From positions 1 to 24,269 of the forward strand of contig CANBFE010000041.1 of assembly GCA_947367855.1 (NCBI GenBank): a stretch of DNA of 24,269 nucleotides. Direction: 5' to 3'. The position numbers and the translations under genes are program-made. Of this stretch, positions 14,480 through 21,829 are shown piece by piece (the first letter of the stretch is position 1; every line of letters begins with the position of its first letter). The notes under the pieces are model-generated. The model worked only from the letters and a program-made list of their open reading frames with translations. It was not told the origin of the DNA and searched no databases. This DNA comes from an uncultured Lachnospiraceae bacterium. GTDB lineage: Bacteria; Bacillota; Clostridia; Lachnospirales; Lachnospiraceae.

Positions 14480-15373
14480 TCACCCCAGAATGTCCAGATT
14501 TTTATACTCCGCCACTCTCGCAGCCACCTGCTCCCAGCTGACCTCTGCGCAGACAAACTCATAGTCACTCCAGATGCGTCCCAGTTCCTCCTTAATCCGG
14601 GGAACTTCCTCCAGTCTGCCTGCGCCGGTTCTCACATGATAATCCGGCAGCAGGGCTCCCGTGATAATACCCGTCTCACCGGCCGGAGTCTCCTCTCCCT
14701 GGCTCAGGGCGCATATCATTTGCAGCTGGCTGCTCAGATAGGCCTCGATCTCAAGATGCACTCCCATCATGCCGTTTAAGTCAAACACCTGGAAAGGCGC
14801 TCCTCCGGAAACGGCAATCTCGCTTCCCGCTCCCCAGAAAGCAGGATTATCTCCCAGTTCATACAGGTCACTGCACAGATCCCGCAGTCCGTTGAACTCC
14901 TCCTCCGCAGGCGGTTCCTGAAAGGACTTCAGGGCAACATCCACTGCCCATCCCAGTTTTCCAAATGCCTCACATCCGGGAAGGATGGCCAGGCGTTCCC
15001 CAAGCTTCACCAGTCTAGCCAGGGACAACAGCCCCCATATCCTGACCCTGGCATCCGCCATCTCCGCTGCCAGCCCGCTTACCTGGGCGGGCACGTCGTT
15101 ATACAAAAAGGACTCTTCCTCCAACTGCCCGATACGGTCCGAACAGTCATCCGTGAGCTTCTCCCCCACTTTTCCGTAAATCTTGTCCTCGGCGCTGTAA
15201 ATGGTGTCCGCCCTGCACAGCCACAATTGGGCATGGGCCAGGTCTCCCTGCTCCATGGCATCCACCCCCAGATGGTAATAGGTCTTCACCAGTCCCACCC
15301 AGTCCCTCTTCTGTTGGCACTCAGCCAGATGCGCTTCCGAATAATTTTCCTTTTTCCCAAATAAGTTAAGCAT
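14480..15373 (-). CDS. Unrecognised 297-residue cytoplasmic protein
   Basis: I do not recognise this protein. It starts at the ATG at 15373, 29 bases after the stop of the REC-GGDEF gene, with GGGAG and AGGA upstream. There is no signal peptide or membrane segment. The N-terminal 100 residues contain a TPR-like helical pair (DWVGLVKTYYHLGVDAMEQG, LAHAQLWLCRADTIY) and then acidic, leucine-rich helices; the middle has SEIAVSGGAPFQVFDLNGMM and the C-terminus is a long helix-rich region. Tight spacing to both neighbours implies one transcript with the cyclase and the deacylase. It could be a partner or target of the cyclase, but nothing in the sequence shows that. Confidence 0.7.
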   Translation of the reverse strand: MLNLFGKKENYSEAHLAECQQKRDWVGLVKTYYHLGVDAMEQGDLAHAQLWLCRADTIYSAEDKIYGKVGEKLTDDCSDRIGQLEEESFLYNDVPAQVSGLAAEMADARVRIWGLLSLARLVKLGERLAILPGCEAFGKLGWAVDVALKSFQEPPAEEEFNGLRDLCSDLYELGDNPAFWGAGSEIAVSGGAPFQVFDLNGMMGVHLEIEAYLSSQLQMICALSQGEETPAGETGIITGALLPDYHVRTGAGRLEEVPRIKEELGRIWSDYEFVCAEVSWEQVAARVAEYKNLDILG

Positions 15374-15402
15374 TGTCCTGCTGCTCCCTTCTCATTTTTT
15401 AA

Positions 15403-16329
15403 TCAATGAACAGTTGTCTCGTGCATCTGCCCTGCTTTCCCGTCAGACCAGACCACCCTGTTCCGGCCCTCCTCCTTTGCATTGTACAGCATGGCATCCG
15501 CAGTCTTTAATGCGGCCTGGTAAGACCCCTCCGCCTGGGGAATCATGGTAACACCTCCGATGCTGATGGTAACCCATTCGGATACGGAGGGCGCATGGGG
15601 AATATGCCTGTCCTCCACGGCCTGCCGTATCTTCTTCAAATGTGCAAAAGCCTTCTCCGGGCTGTCCCCCACAAGAAACGCCACAAATTCCTCTCCCCCG
15701 TAACGGGCTACAAAATCCGTGGTCCGCTGCAGATGGGAGGAGATTATTTTAGCCACGGTTGCAATGACCCTGTCTCCCGCCGGATGTCCGAAGGTGTCAT
15801 TGAAGGCCTTGAAATGGTCAATGTCAAACATGCAGACGGAAAACGGAACCTGCAGGCGGACAGCCTCTTTCCATTTTATGAGACTGTAACGGTCATGCTG
15901 CCATCTGTTGGCAATTCCCGTCAGCTGATCCGTCCTGGACTGATACTCCACCTGTTTCCTGTATTTGTACAGCTTGATATGGGTATCCACCCTGGCCTTC
16001 ACAATCCCAGGGCGAAAGGGCTTGGTTATGTAATCCACCGCCCCCAGCATAAGCCCCCTCTGCTCGCTCTCCTCGTCCGTAAGACTGGTAATCAAAATCA
16101 CGGGAACACTCTGGACAATAATTTCCTCCTGCAGAAGTTTCAGCAGTGTAAAGCCGTCCATTCCGGGCATGACAACGTCCAACAGGATCAAGGAAAAATT
16201 TCCCACATTTGCAAGATGAAGCCCATCCTCCGCCGTGGATGCAATGGTAATATCGTATTCATCCACCAGAATGGACCTCAACTGGGCGGCCTGTACACGG
16301 CTGTCATCAACAATCAGTATTTTCTCCAT
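15403..16329 (-). CDS. Response regulator with diguanylate cyclase output (REC-GGDEF)
   Basis: The product makes the second messenger c-di-GMP from two GTP when its receiver is phosphorylated. The start is the ATG at 16329, with GGAG nine bases upstream; a GTG two codons earlier is too close to the ribosome binding site. In the 308-residue product the receiver has the acidic pair in VDDS, the phosphoacceptor Asp51 in LLDVVMPGMDG, and Lys103 in ITKPF. The GGDEF domain carries the active GGEEF (211-215) and, five residues before it, RTTD (202-205), the inhibitory I-site for product feedback. Both sites look intact, so the enzyme is probably active and feedback-inhibited. No histidine kinase gene is nearby, so its input is unknown. 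It heads a run of four genes. Confidence 0.95.
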   Translation of the reverse strand: MEKILIVDDSRVQAAQLRSILVDEYDITIASTAEDGLHLANVGNFSLILLDVVMPGMDGFTLLKLLQEEIIVQSVPVILITSLTDEESEQRGLMLGAVDYITKPFRPGIVKARVDTHIKLYKYRKQVEYQSRTDQLTGIANRWQHDRYSLIKWKEAVRLQVPFSVCMFDIDHFKAFNDTFGHPAGDRVIATVAKIISSHLQRTTDFVARYGGEEFVAFLVGDSPEKAFAHLKKIRQAVEDRHIPHAPSVSEWVTISIGGVTMIPQAEGSYQAALKTADAMLYNAKEEGRNRVVWSDGKAGQMHETTVH

Positions 16330-16385
16330 ATTCACTCTCTCCTCATTCCGGCTGCCTGAAAGCCTTTCTATGAGCCTTTGTCTGT

Positions 16386-16414
16386 ATTATACATTGCCCT
16401 CTTCCCGTTGACAA
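16386..16414 (-). promoter_or_regulatory. Strong vegetative promoter of the REC-GGDEF operon
   Basis: On the minus strand TTGTCA (16414-16409) and TATAAT (16391-16386) are separated by exactly 17 bases, close to the SigA consensus. Transcription would start near 16379, about 50 bases before the ATG. The promoter begins 21 bases past the stop of the AraC-type gene, so the cyclase run can be expressed independently of it. Confidence 0.85.
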
Positions 16415-16435
16415 TACCCTAAAGTCTCATTCCCC

Positions 16436-17929
16436 CTACTTCAGATACTGCAGGGGGGCCTTCACCGCCTCCGCCAGATACCGCACCGGGCCTCCGTATG
16501 CCCCAAGCCGCTCTGCCTGGGATGTCATCTCATCGTAAACCGCCCTCAGCAGCCCGGCCACATCCGCTTCCCCTGCGCCCTCCGCCCTGCGGCGCGCCAT
16601 CTCCACTGCCTGCCCAAGTCTGCCGCCGACTGCTTCCAATGCGTCTCTCTGTCCCGCATCCAGGCAGGTGTCCAGCTTGCGGATCTCGCCTTTCAGATAA
16701 AACAACAGAATCCTCTCCTGGGTTGCCAGGTCGCCGTACTTTTTCTCTTCCGTGCGCTTCAGGGTCACTCCCCTTCCGTCTTCCCCAAGCATCCCTTCCT
16801 CTCCCGGAAGGCTTCGGAAAAACTCCAGGGTCTCTCTCACCCGTTCCCTGAAATTCGAAATACCGTCAAGAATTTCACTGTCCGAAGGCGCGCGCAGGGC
16901 GTCAACCTCCGCCGCAAAGGCAGCGGTCTCCAGACGCAGCAGTCCGTCCTCCAGCCAGGAAAGCGTCACTTCCTCCAGGGGCAGTGATTCAAAACCCTCC
17001 GCCAGGCTCCCAACCTCCTCCGCCAGATAGCCGTAAGGCAGCGCAGGAGCTGCCAGAGCCTTTGCGGCATCTCTTCCCGCAGCCGCGGCTTTTTCCATCT
17101 TTCCGGCCGCCTGTTTCCTCATATCCCGGAAGATCAATGCCGCCAGCTCATTGAAGCATCCTGCTATTTTTTCCGCCCTTTTTCTTGCATGTCCGGCCAG
17201 GGTATCGTATTTTTCACAGAGGACTGCAAATTTCTCCCTGTGCTCCGGCATGGCCCTGGCCATGGTGAGCCCCACCTGAAAAGCTGTAATGCCTGCCTCA
17301 AAGACCGCATCCTCCACGGCTTTTACAATCAGGAACCTGGCGGATATCTCATCCGGCCTCCCGGCAATTGCAGTGATACGGTCCCGCATTTCCTTAAGCT
17401 GCTCTGCCATCCGCTCCGCCCTTCCGGCAGCAAACTCCCAGAAACGGCCATAGAATGCCGCCTCCGGCGCATCTCCCCTGTGCTTCCTGGTATAGGCAGC
17501 CGTCTCCCCTGCCTCCGCAATCAGTCCGTTCAGTTCCTTCATCATCTCGTCCGTAGCTTTTGAATACATCATGGCATTTTTCTCCTTTTCCCTTTGCGGC
17601 AGGCGCAGACAGTATTTTCTGTACTCTGCAGGAGTTACGCCCATATATGACTTAAAACTGCGGGTAAAACCCTCATGGGAATCATAGCCGTACTTCAGAG
17701 CCAGATCCAGTATGGTGCACTGGCTTTGGACAAGCTCTTCGGCCGCAAGAGCAATCCTCCGTCTGGCTACATATCCCATGACACTGTCTCCCACTGCCTC
17801 CCGGAACAAACGCTGATAGTGATATTTGGAGAAATGAACGCCTGATGCCAGTGTTTCCACTGTAAGCTTTTCATGGATTTTCTCCTCTATCATGCCGAGA
17901 GAACGAAATATGGGGTTCCTGTTGTCCAT
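16436..17929 (-). CDS. AraC-type regulator with long helical C-terminal domain
   Basis: The ATG at 17929 has AGGAGG seven bases upstream. Of 497 residues, about 10-110 form an AraC DNA-binding domain with two HTH motifs (LTVETLASGVHFSKYHYQRL and ILDLALKYGYDSHEGFTRSF, ending MGVTPAEYRKY). Unlike most AraC proteins the HTH is at the N-terminus, and about 380 residues follow. They are Ala/Glu/Arg-rich, almost wholly helical and low in beta structure, with no cupin or other familiar ligand domain. The alanine- and charge-rich helices suggest coiled-coil or bundle packing. The effector is not visible. The preceding gene on the same strand encodes a chemoreceptor, about 225 bases away with a GC-rich hairpin between, so co-transcription is uncertain. 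Confidence 0.85.
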   Translation of the reverse strand: MDNRNPIFRSLGMIEEKIHEKLTVETLASGVHFSKYHYQRLFREAVGDSVMGYVARRRIALAAEELVQSQCTILDLALKYGYDSHEGFTRSFKSYMGVTPAEYRKYCLRLPQREKEKNAMMYSKATDEMMKELNGLIAEAGETAAYTRKHRGDAPEAAFYGRFWEFAAGRAERMAEQLKEMRDRITAIAGRPDEISARFLIVKAVEDAVFEAGITAFQVGLTMARAMPEHREKFAVLCEKYDTLAGHARKRAEKIAGCFNELAALIFRDMRKQAAGKMEKAAAAGRDAAKALAAPALPYGYLAEEVGSLAEGFESLPLEEVTLSWLEDGLLRLETAAFAAEVDALRAPSDSEILDGISNFRERVRETLEFFRSLPGEEGMLGEDGRGVTLKRTEEKKYGDLATQERILLFYLKGEIRKLDTCLDAGQRDALEAVGGRLGQAVEMARRRAEGAGEADVAGLLRAVYDEMTSQAERLGAYGGPVRYLAEAVKAPLQYLK

Positions 17930-18100
17930 TCCTGCGCCTCCTGTTGTCTGTCAGCGGATGATGCAAAGCCGTCTTCCACTGTCAGGCTGTTTATTTGTGA
18001 CAATACCAGAATACAGGATTCCGCTCTGTATCTCTCGACGAAAAATGCCATAACACCTCACTCTGCCATCAGCCCCAGTCAGCAGGGCCCGGACGGCACA

Positions 18101-18127
18101 GCCCCCTGCCGGTTCAGGGCAGGGGGC
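18101..18127. repeat. GC-rich hairpin after the chemoreceptor gene
   Basis: GCCCCCTGCC (18101-18110) pairs perfectly with GGCAGGGGGC (18118-18127) around a seven-base loop. It lies about 28 bases after the stop of the chemoreceptor gene. No T-run follows on either strand, so it is not a standard intrinsic terminator, though it may still delimit that transcript. Confidence 0.6.
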
Positions 18128-18154
18128 GCGCAGAGACAGGACATTGGGATTGCT

Positions 18155-19849
18155 TCAGCGATATCCGCCTCCTGACCTGAGCCGGAAGCTTTGAACGGAA
18201 AGTTTCAGTTCTTCCGCCTGACCATTCAGCTCCCTTGCAGATGCAGCCGACTTTTCCGCCGTGGCGGCGTTAGTCTGAACCACCTCAGAAATCTGCTCCA
18301 TCCCAAGAGTCAGCTGCTTCAGCGACTGGGACTGCTCCACTGCAGAGCCTGCTATACGATCCACCATCTCCGCGGATTTCTTCGCACTGGAGATAACCGC
18401 GGTAAGCGCCTCCGTTGTGTCCGAGGACAGGGATGCCCCATATGCCACCAGCTGCATGGAACTTTCGATGAGCTGGGTAATATTGCTGGCAGACACGGAG
18501 CTTTTGTTGGCCAGCGTCTGAACTTCGTCCGCCACCACCGAGAAGCTCTTTCCGGCCTCTCCGGCCCTGGCTGCCTCCACGGAGGCATTCAGCGCCAGGA
18601 TCTTGGTCTGGAAGGCAATATCCTCTATGGTCTTGATAATTCCGCCAATCTGCTGGGAGGATTTGGAGATATCCTCCATGGCTGCCGTCAGCGCTTCCAT
18701 CTTCTGATCGCAGACCTGCAGCTGCATGGCTGCTTCCTCAGAAGCCACCCTGGCATCCCCCGCATCCTCTGAGGTGCGGTCTACCTGCCTGGAAATATCC
18801 TGAATGCTTGCCGAAAGCTGCTGAACGGCAGCCGCCTGCTCCACACTGCCGCTAGAAAGCGTCTGGGCATCCGATGCCATCTGCTCGGATTCCCTGGAAA
18901 CCTGCTCAGCTGTGACATGAATCCTGGAAAGTGCCGTATTCAGCGCATCCAGAATCTGTCCCATGGCTGCCTGAATGGGAGCAAATTCTCCAAGATAATC
19001 ATTGCCCACGGAAAGATTCATATTTCCCTGAGCCATCTGGGCCAGTATGTAATCGATATCCTGGATGTATTTCTTAAGCTCACGCCTGGTCTCATGGATA
19101 GACTCCACCAGCATGCCGATTTCCGACGTGTTGGACTCCAGCGAAAACTCTGCGGAAAGATTTCCCCTGGAGATCTCCCCCATCTGGTTTTTCACCGCAA
19201 TGACAGGACGCATGATCTGAACCCTGGTAACCACCATATTCAATATGGTGATAAGGCCCACCATGGCAAAGGCGCATATCATGGTCAGCTCAATATAATC
19301 CGCCTGTTTTTCAAGATCCCGGATCTGTTCCAGTGATCTGTCATCCAGAGCGGCAAGAAAATTCTCCTTCAGTTCATTAATCTTTGCTATGGAGGTACTG
19401 TACTCCGCTCCGTACACATAATCCACAGCCTTTTCCCGTTCCCCTGCCTGTACCTCCTTCATAGCCTCCTCCTCCAGAGGCACCAGTTCATTGGAAAGCG
19501 CCGACATCCGGTCTATCATGTCCTGCTCCTGATCAGTAATGCCGATCTCCTGCAGGGCTGCCACACCCTTGTCCCGGTTTTGCAGCTCGTTAATTTCCTT
19601 CCAGTAATTGTCATAATGTTCCTGCATGCCTGTGGCGGCAAAAGCCCTGACCTCGTTGGTAAGATATGCCGACCCGTTCATGAAGCGGTTTGCATTATAA
19701 GTAAGCTCAAACCGCTCTTCATTTGCATCGTTTAACTGTCTGCTGATCCCGCTGTAGGAAAACAGGGAAAACACCAGAAACAGAAGCGCCAAAATGGAAA
19801 TTCCGTTCAGAATCAACGTCAGTGTGGATTGCTTCATGGCTCGTTTCAT
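18155..19849 (-). CDS. Methyl-accepting chemotaxis protein
   Basis: A 564-residue transmembrane receptor; the ATG at 19849 has GAGAGGAG upstream. Membrane segments lie at about 10-31 and 186-208 and enclose a helical four-helix-bundle-type sensor of about 155 residues. A HAMP domain follows (about 210-262), then the signalling domain with the conserved tip around 408-450 (IEDIAFQTKILALNASVEAA, AGKSFSVVADEVQTLA) that contacts CheA and CheW. There is no C-terminal CheR-docking pentapeptide. No chemotaxis or flagellar genes are nearby, so this receptor is an orphan in its locus. It has its own promoter and a structured leader, described separately. Confidence 0.95.
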   Translation of the reverse strand: MKRAMKQSTLTLILNGISILALLFLVFSLFSYSGISRQLNDANEERFELTYNANRFMNGSAYLTNEVRAFAATGMQEHYDNYWKEINELQNRDKGVAALQEIGITDQEQDMIDRMSALSNELVPLEEEAMKEVQAGEREKAVDYVYGAEYSTSIAKINELKENFLAALDDRSLEQIRDLEKQADYIELTMICAFAMVGLITILNMVVTRVQIMRPVIAVKNQMGEISRGNLSAEFSLESNTSEIGMLVESIHETRRELKKYIQDIDYILAQMAQGNMNLSVGNDYLGEFAPIQAAMGQILDALNTALSRIHVTAEQVSRESEQMASDAQTLSSGSVEQAAAVQQLSASIQDISRQVDRTSEDAGDARVASEEAAMQLQVCDQKMEALTAAMEDISKSSQQIGGIIKTIEDIAFQTKILALNASVEAARAGEAGKSFSVVADEVQTLANKSSVSASNITQLIESSMQLVAYGASLSSDTTEALTAVISSAKKSAEMVDRIAGSAVEQSQSLKQLTLGMEQISEVVQTNAATAEKSAASARELNGQAEELKLSVQSFRLRSGGGYR

Positions 19850-19878
19850 AATATGCTCCTCTCAGTGCATCCTAAAAG

Positions 19879-19935
19879 GCTTTTCCCACTCCCCTGACAC
19901 GCCGGGCAGCGCTCTGCAGAGCCGATGGAAAAAGC
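19879..19935 (-). other. Structured leader RNA candidate upstream of the chemoreceptor
   Basis: In the transcript GCUUUUUCC (19935-19927) can pair with GGGAAAAGC (19887-19879), nine pairs with one G-U, closing a 39-base interior. That interior holds a GCUC-UGCA-GAGC hairpin and a short CUG/CAG stem around GCCCGGCGUGU, so a branched fold is possible. It lies about 30 bases upstream of the ATG, within the predicted 5' leader. I do not recognise it as a known riboswitch; it does not carry the c-di-GMP-I or -II landmarks I know. Confidence 0.35.
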
Positions 19936-19955
19936 TGATTACAAGTAATACCTTT

Positions 19956-19984
19956 AGTCTACACAATATAGAGGAAAACTGCAA
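19956..19984 (-). promoter_or_regulatory. Promoter of the chemoreceptor gene
   Basis: On the minus strand TTGCAG (19984-19979) and TAGACT (19961-19956) are separated by 17 bases. The -35 begins only a few bases after the stop codon of the acetyltransferase remnant, so the promoter is wedged between the two. A transcript starting near 19949 would have a leader of about 100 bases. Confidence 0.5.
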
Positions 19985-19988
19985 CACC

Positions 19989-20218
19989 CTATTGCAATTT
20001 TTTCATAAAGCAGATAATCCGGTTAGCCTCAGCGAACCCCGTAGAAAGATGAAAGCCCAGACTGTCCGTATTCCCCAGTTCACAGTCGCTGGCAAATTCC
20101 CTGCATCCCATTTCCCCCGCCCATTTCTCGCATGCCTCCAGAGCGTGTTTGCACAGCCACTGTGCCGGAAATCTTTCCGGACAAAGATTCCCTCCAGATA
20201 GCCCACAGGCGTTGTCCC
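19989..20218 (-). pseudogene. AAC(6')-like GNAT acetyltransferase remnant, 5'-truncated and frameshifted
   Basis: Two minus-strand frames together give the C-terminal half of a GNAT acetyltransferase. The first reads VGYLEGIFVRKDFRHSGCAN, then TL; after one missing base near CTCTGGAGG (about 20140) the other frame continues LEACEKWAGEMGCREFASDC, then ELGNTDSLGFHL and ends NRIICFMKKL before TAG at 19991-19989. The GIFV-x-x-FRHSG stretch is the acetyl-CoA-binding motif A region, and ASDCELxNTDSxxFH is characteristic of aminoglycoside 6'-N-acetyltransferases. The N-terminal half is absent: homology starts at about 20218, right at the stop of the methyltransferase gene. The product is almost certainly non-functional. 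Whether the intact ancestor modified aminoglycosides or another amine is unknown. Confidence 0.85.
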
Positions 20219-20790
20219 TACCGCAAAACGCTATCTGTTTTTTCCAGAATCAGCAGCTGTCTTTTTTTCTCAAGTCCCCCCGCATAGCCTGTCAGCTTTC
20301 CGTCTGCCCCCACAACCCTGTGACAGGGAATGATCAGGGAAATGGGATTGTGTCCCACCGCTCCGCCAACCGCCTGGGCCCACATTTTCCCGGAACTTTT
20401 TGAGGTTTTCTCCGGCAATGGGGCCTCTTCCCATAATGCGGTTTCCTTTTGCAGCGCGGAAAGAGTCTTCCTTGAGATGCGCTCCCCAATCTCTCCATAG
20501 GTCATGGTCTGCCCATAAGGAATGGTAAGCAGGATTTCCCACACGGCTTTTCGGAAAGGCGTGGTTTCCCATTTAAGCGGAGGAGTAAAATCCGGCTCTT
20601 TTCCACTGAAATAAATGTCCAGCCATTTTTTTGTTTCCGTAAATACAGGCAGACTCTTTTCCTCATACTCAGAGGACAGCGTAGAGCCGAAATATTTCTG
20701 GCCGTCAAACCACAGCCCCGTAATCTCACTGCCGCTGCCTGCAATGGTGATGCCGCCCAGGGGCGATTGGTAATGCTCAATATAAATCAT
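20218..20790 (-). CDS. ogt: Methylated-DNA--protein-cysteine methyltransferase (Ogt/MGMT type)
   Basis: A suicide repair enzyme that transfers alkyl groups from O6-alkylguanine to its own cysteine. The start is the ATG at 20790 (MIYIEHYQSPLGGITIAGSG) behind GGAGGT; the longer frame to 20904 has no start signal. The 190-residue product has the N-terminal ribonuclease-like domain and the C-terminal domain with the active-site motif IIPCHRVVGADGKLTGYAGG. Two oddities: about 25 extra residues (LQKETALWEEAPLPEKTSKS and flanks) sit between the YGEIGERIS helix and the recognition helix, and that helix reads AQAVGGAVGHNP, with Gln where human MGMT has the nucleotide-flipping Arg128. The DNA after its stop is the acetyltransferase remnant, consistent with a rearrangement at that junction. 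Confidence 0.93.
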   Translation of the reverse strand: MIYIEHYQSPLGGITIAGSGSEITGLWFDGQKYFGSTLSSEYEEKSLPVFTETKKWLDIYFSGKEPDFTPPLKWETTPFRKAVWEILLTIPYGQTMTYGEIGERISRKTLSALQKETALWEEAPLPEKTSKSSGKMWAQAVGGAVGHNPISLIIPCHRVVGADGKLTGYAGGLEKKRQLLILEKTDSVLR

Positions 20791-20882
20791 GGCACCATAC
20801 CTCCAAAAATAAATACCTGCCTCAAAAATAAGTATACAAGTCTCGCAAAATTGCACAGGGCGCGGCATATTTTGCCCGCATA

Positions 20883-20912
20883 TTCTGCCTGCTTTCCTGC
20901 ACATACTATACT
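20883..20912 (+). promoter_or_regulatory. Possible promoter of the ZIP gene
   Basis: TATACT at 20907-20912 is a good -10; TTCTGC at 20883-20888 is a weak -35 with 18-base spacing. The predicted start near 20919 coincides with the beginning of the leader dyad at 20920-20956. Confidence 0.4.
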
Positions 20913-20919
20913 GTTACGA

Positions 20920-20956
20920 TTCACGGCCTGGCTGCTCATCGGGAACTGCCCGTGAA
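20920..20956 (+). repeat. Dyad in the ZIP-gene leader with two competing stems
   Basis: TTCACGG (20920-20926) is complementary to CCGTGAA (20950-20956). A second stem, CGGG (20940-20943) with CCCG (20949-20952), uses part of the same right arm, so the two pairings exclude each other. The block lies about 44 bases upstream of the ATG. It could be a regulatory switch or a protein operator; no known metal riboswitch motif is recognisable. Confidence 0.35.
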
Positions 20957-20999
20957 CAGCACGCTGCACTTTGTCCTTTTATTAAACGGAGGTAAAAAA

Positions 21000-21782
21000 A
21001 TGCCAGTACAGACAATCCAGGGAATCTTACTCCCCTTTTTGGGAACCGTCTCCGGAGCAGCCTGCGTATTCCTCATGGGCGGCGCGCTTCCCGCCAAAGT
21101 CCAGAGAATCCTCACCGGATTCGCGGCAGGCGTCATGGTGGCGGCATCCGTCTGGAGCCTGCTTATCCCTGCCATGGAACAGGCGGCTCACATGGAGCAA
21201 TGGGCATTTCTCCCGGCAGTGGCAGGATTCTGGCTGGGCATTCTCTTCCTGCTGCTTCTGGACAGAACCATTCCCCATCTGCACCGGAGCAGCAGCGCCC
21301 CGGAAGGCCCCCGCACCAGACTGAAACGCACTACCATGCTGGTACTGGCGGTAACTCTCCACAATATTCCGGAGGGCATGGCAGTGGGCGTGGTTCTGGC
21401 CGGTTGGATGGCAGGGGACGAAACCATTACCGTGGCCGGAGCGCTGGCCCTCTCCATCGGCATCGCCCTTCAGAACTTTCCGGAAGGCGCCATCATCTCC
21501 ATGCCTCTGCGGGCAGAGGGTACGGGAAAGGGAAGGGCCTTTCTCTACGGACTCCTTTCCGGCGTGGTGGAACCCCTGGCAGCCATTCTCACTATCCTGG
21601 CAGCCAGACTGATTCTTCCGGCCCTGCCCTGTCTGCTCAGTTTCGCCGCAGGAGCCATGATCTATGTGGTGGTGGAAGAACTGATTCCCGAGGCATCCGC
21701 CGGGGAACATTCCAACCTGGGAACCCTGTTCTTTGCCGCCGGATTTACAGTAATGCTGGCGTTGGACGTGGCGCTTGGATAA
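21000..21782 (+). CDS. ZIP-family divalent metal transporter
   Basis: A 260-residue integral membrane protein that imports zinc or a related divalent cation into the cytoplasm. The ATG at 21000 has GGAGGT six bases upstream; an extension to 20952 is rejected. About eight hydrophobic segments are visible. The metal path is marked by HNIPEGMAVGVVLAG in the fourth segment and by QNFPEGAIISMPLRAEG in the fifth, where the first residue of the usual HNFPEG is Gln; a later VVVEELIPEA segment is also typical. A short loop with HLHRS between segments three and four may bind metal. It most resembles the GufA/ZupT-type branch. Metal specificity cannot be read from sequence. It is divergent from the methyltransferase gene and convergent with the kinase gene. 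Confidence 0.93.
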   Translation: MPVQTIQGILLPFLGTVSGAACVFLMGGALPAKVQRILTGFAAGVMVAASVWSLLIPAMEQAAHMEQWAFLPAVAGFWLGILFLLLLDRTIPHLHRSSSAPEGPRTRLKRTTMLVLAVTLHNIPEGMAVGVVLAGWMAGDETITVAGALALSIGIALQNFPEGAIISMPLRAEGTGKGRAFLYGLLSGVVEPLAAILTILAARLILPALPCLLSFAAGAMIYVVVEELIPEASAGEHSNLGTLFFAAGFTVMLALDVALG

Positions 21783-21829
21783 TCCTCCGGGCGCCACTGA
21801 AACCTTTCCCCATTGACAGCCTATTCCGG

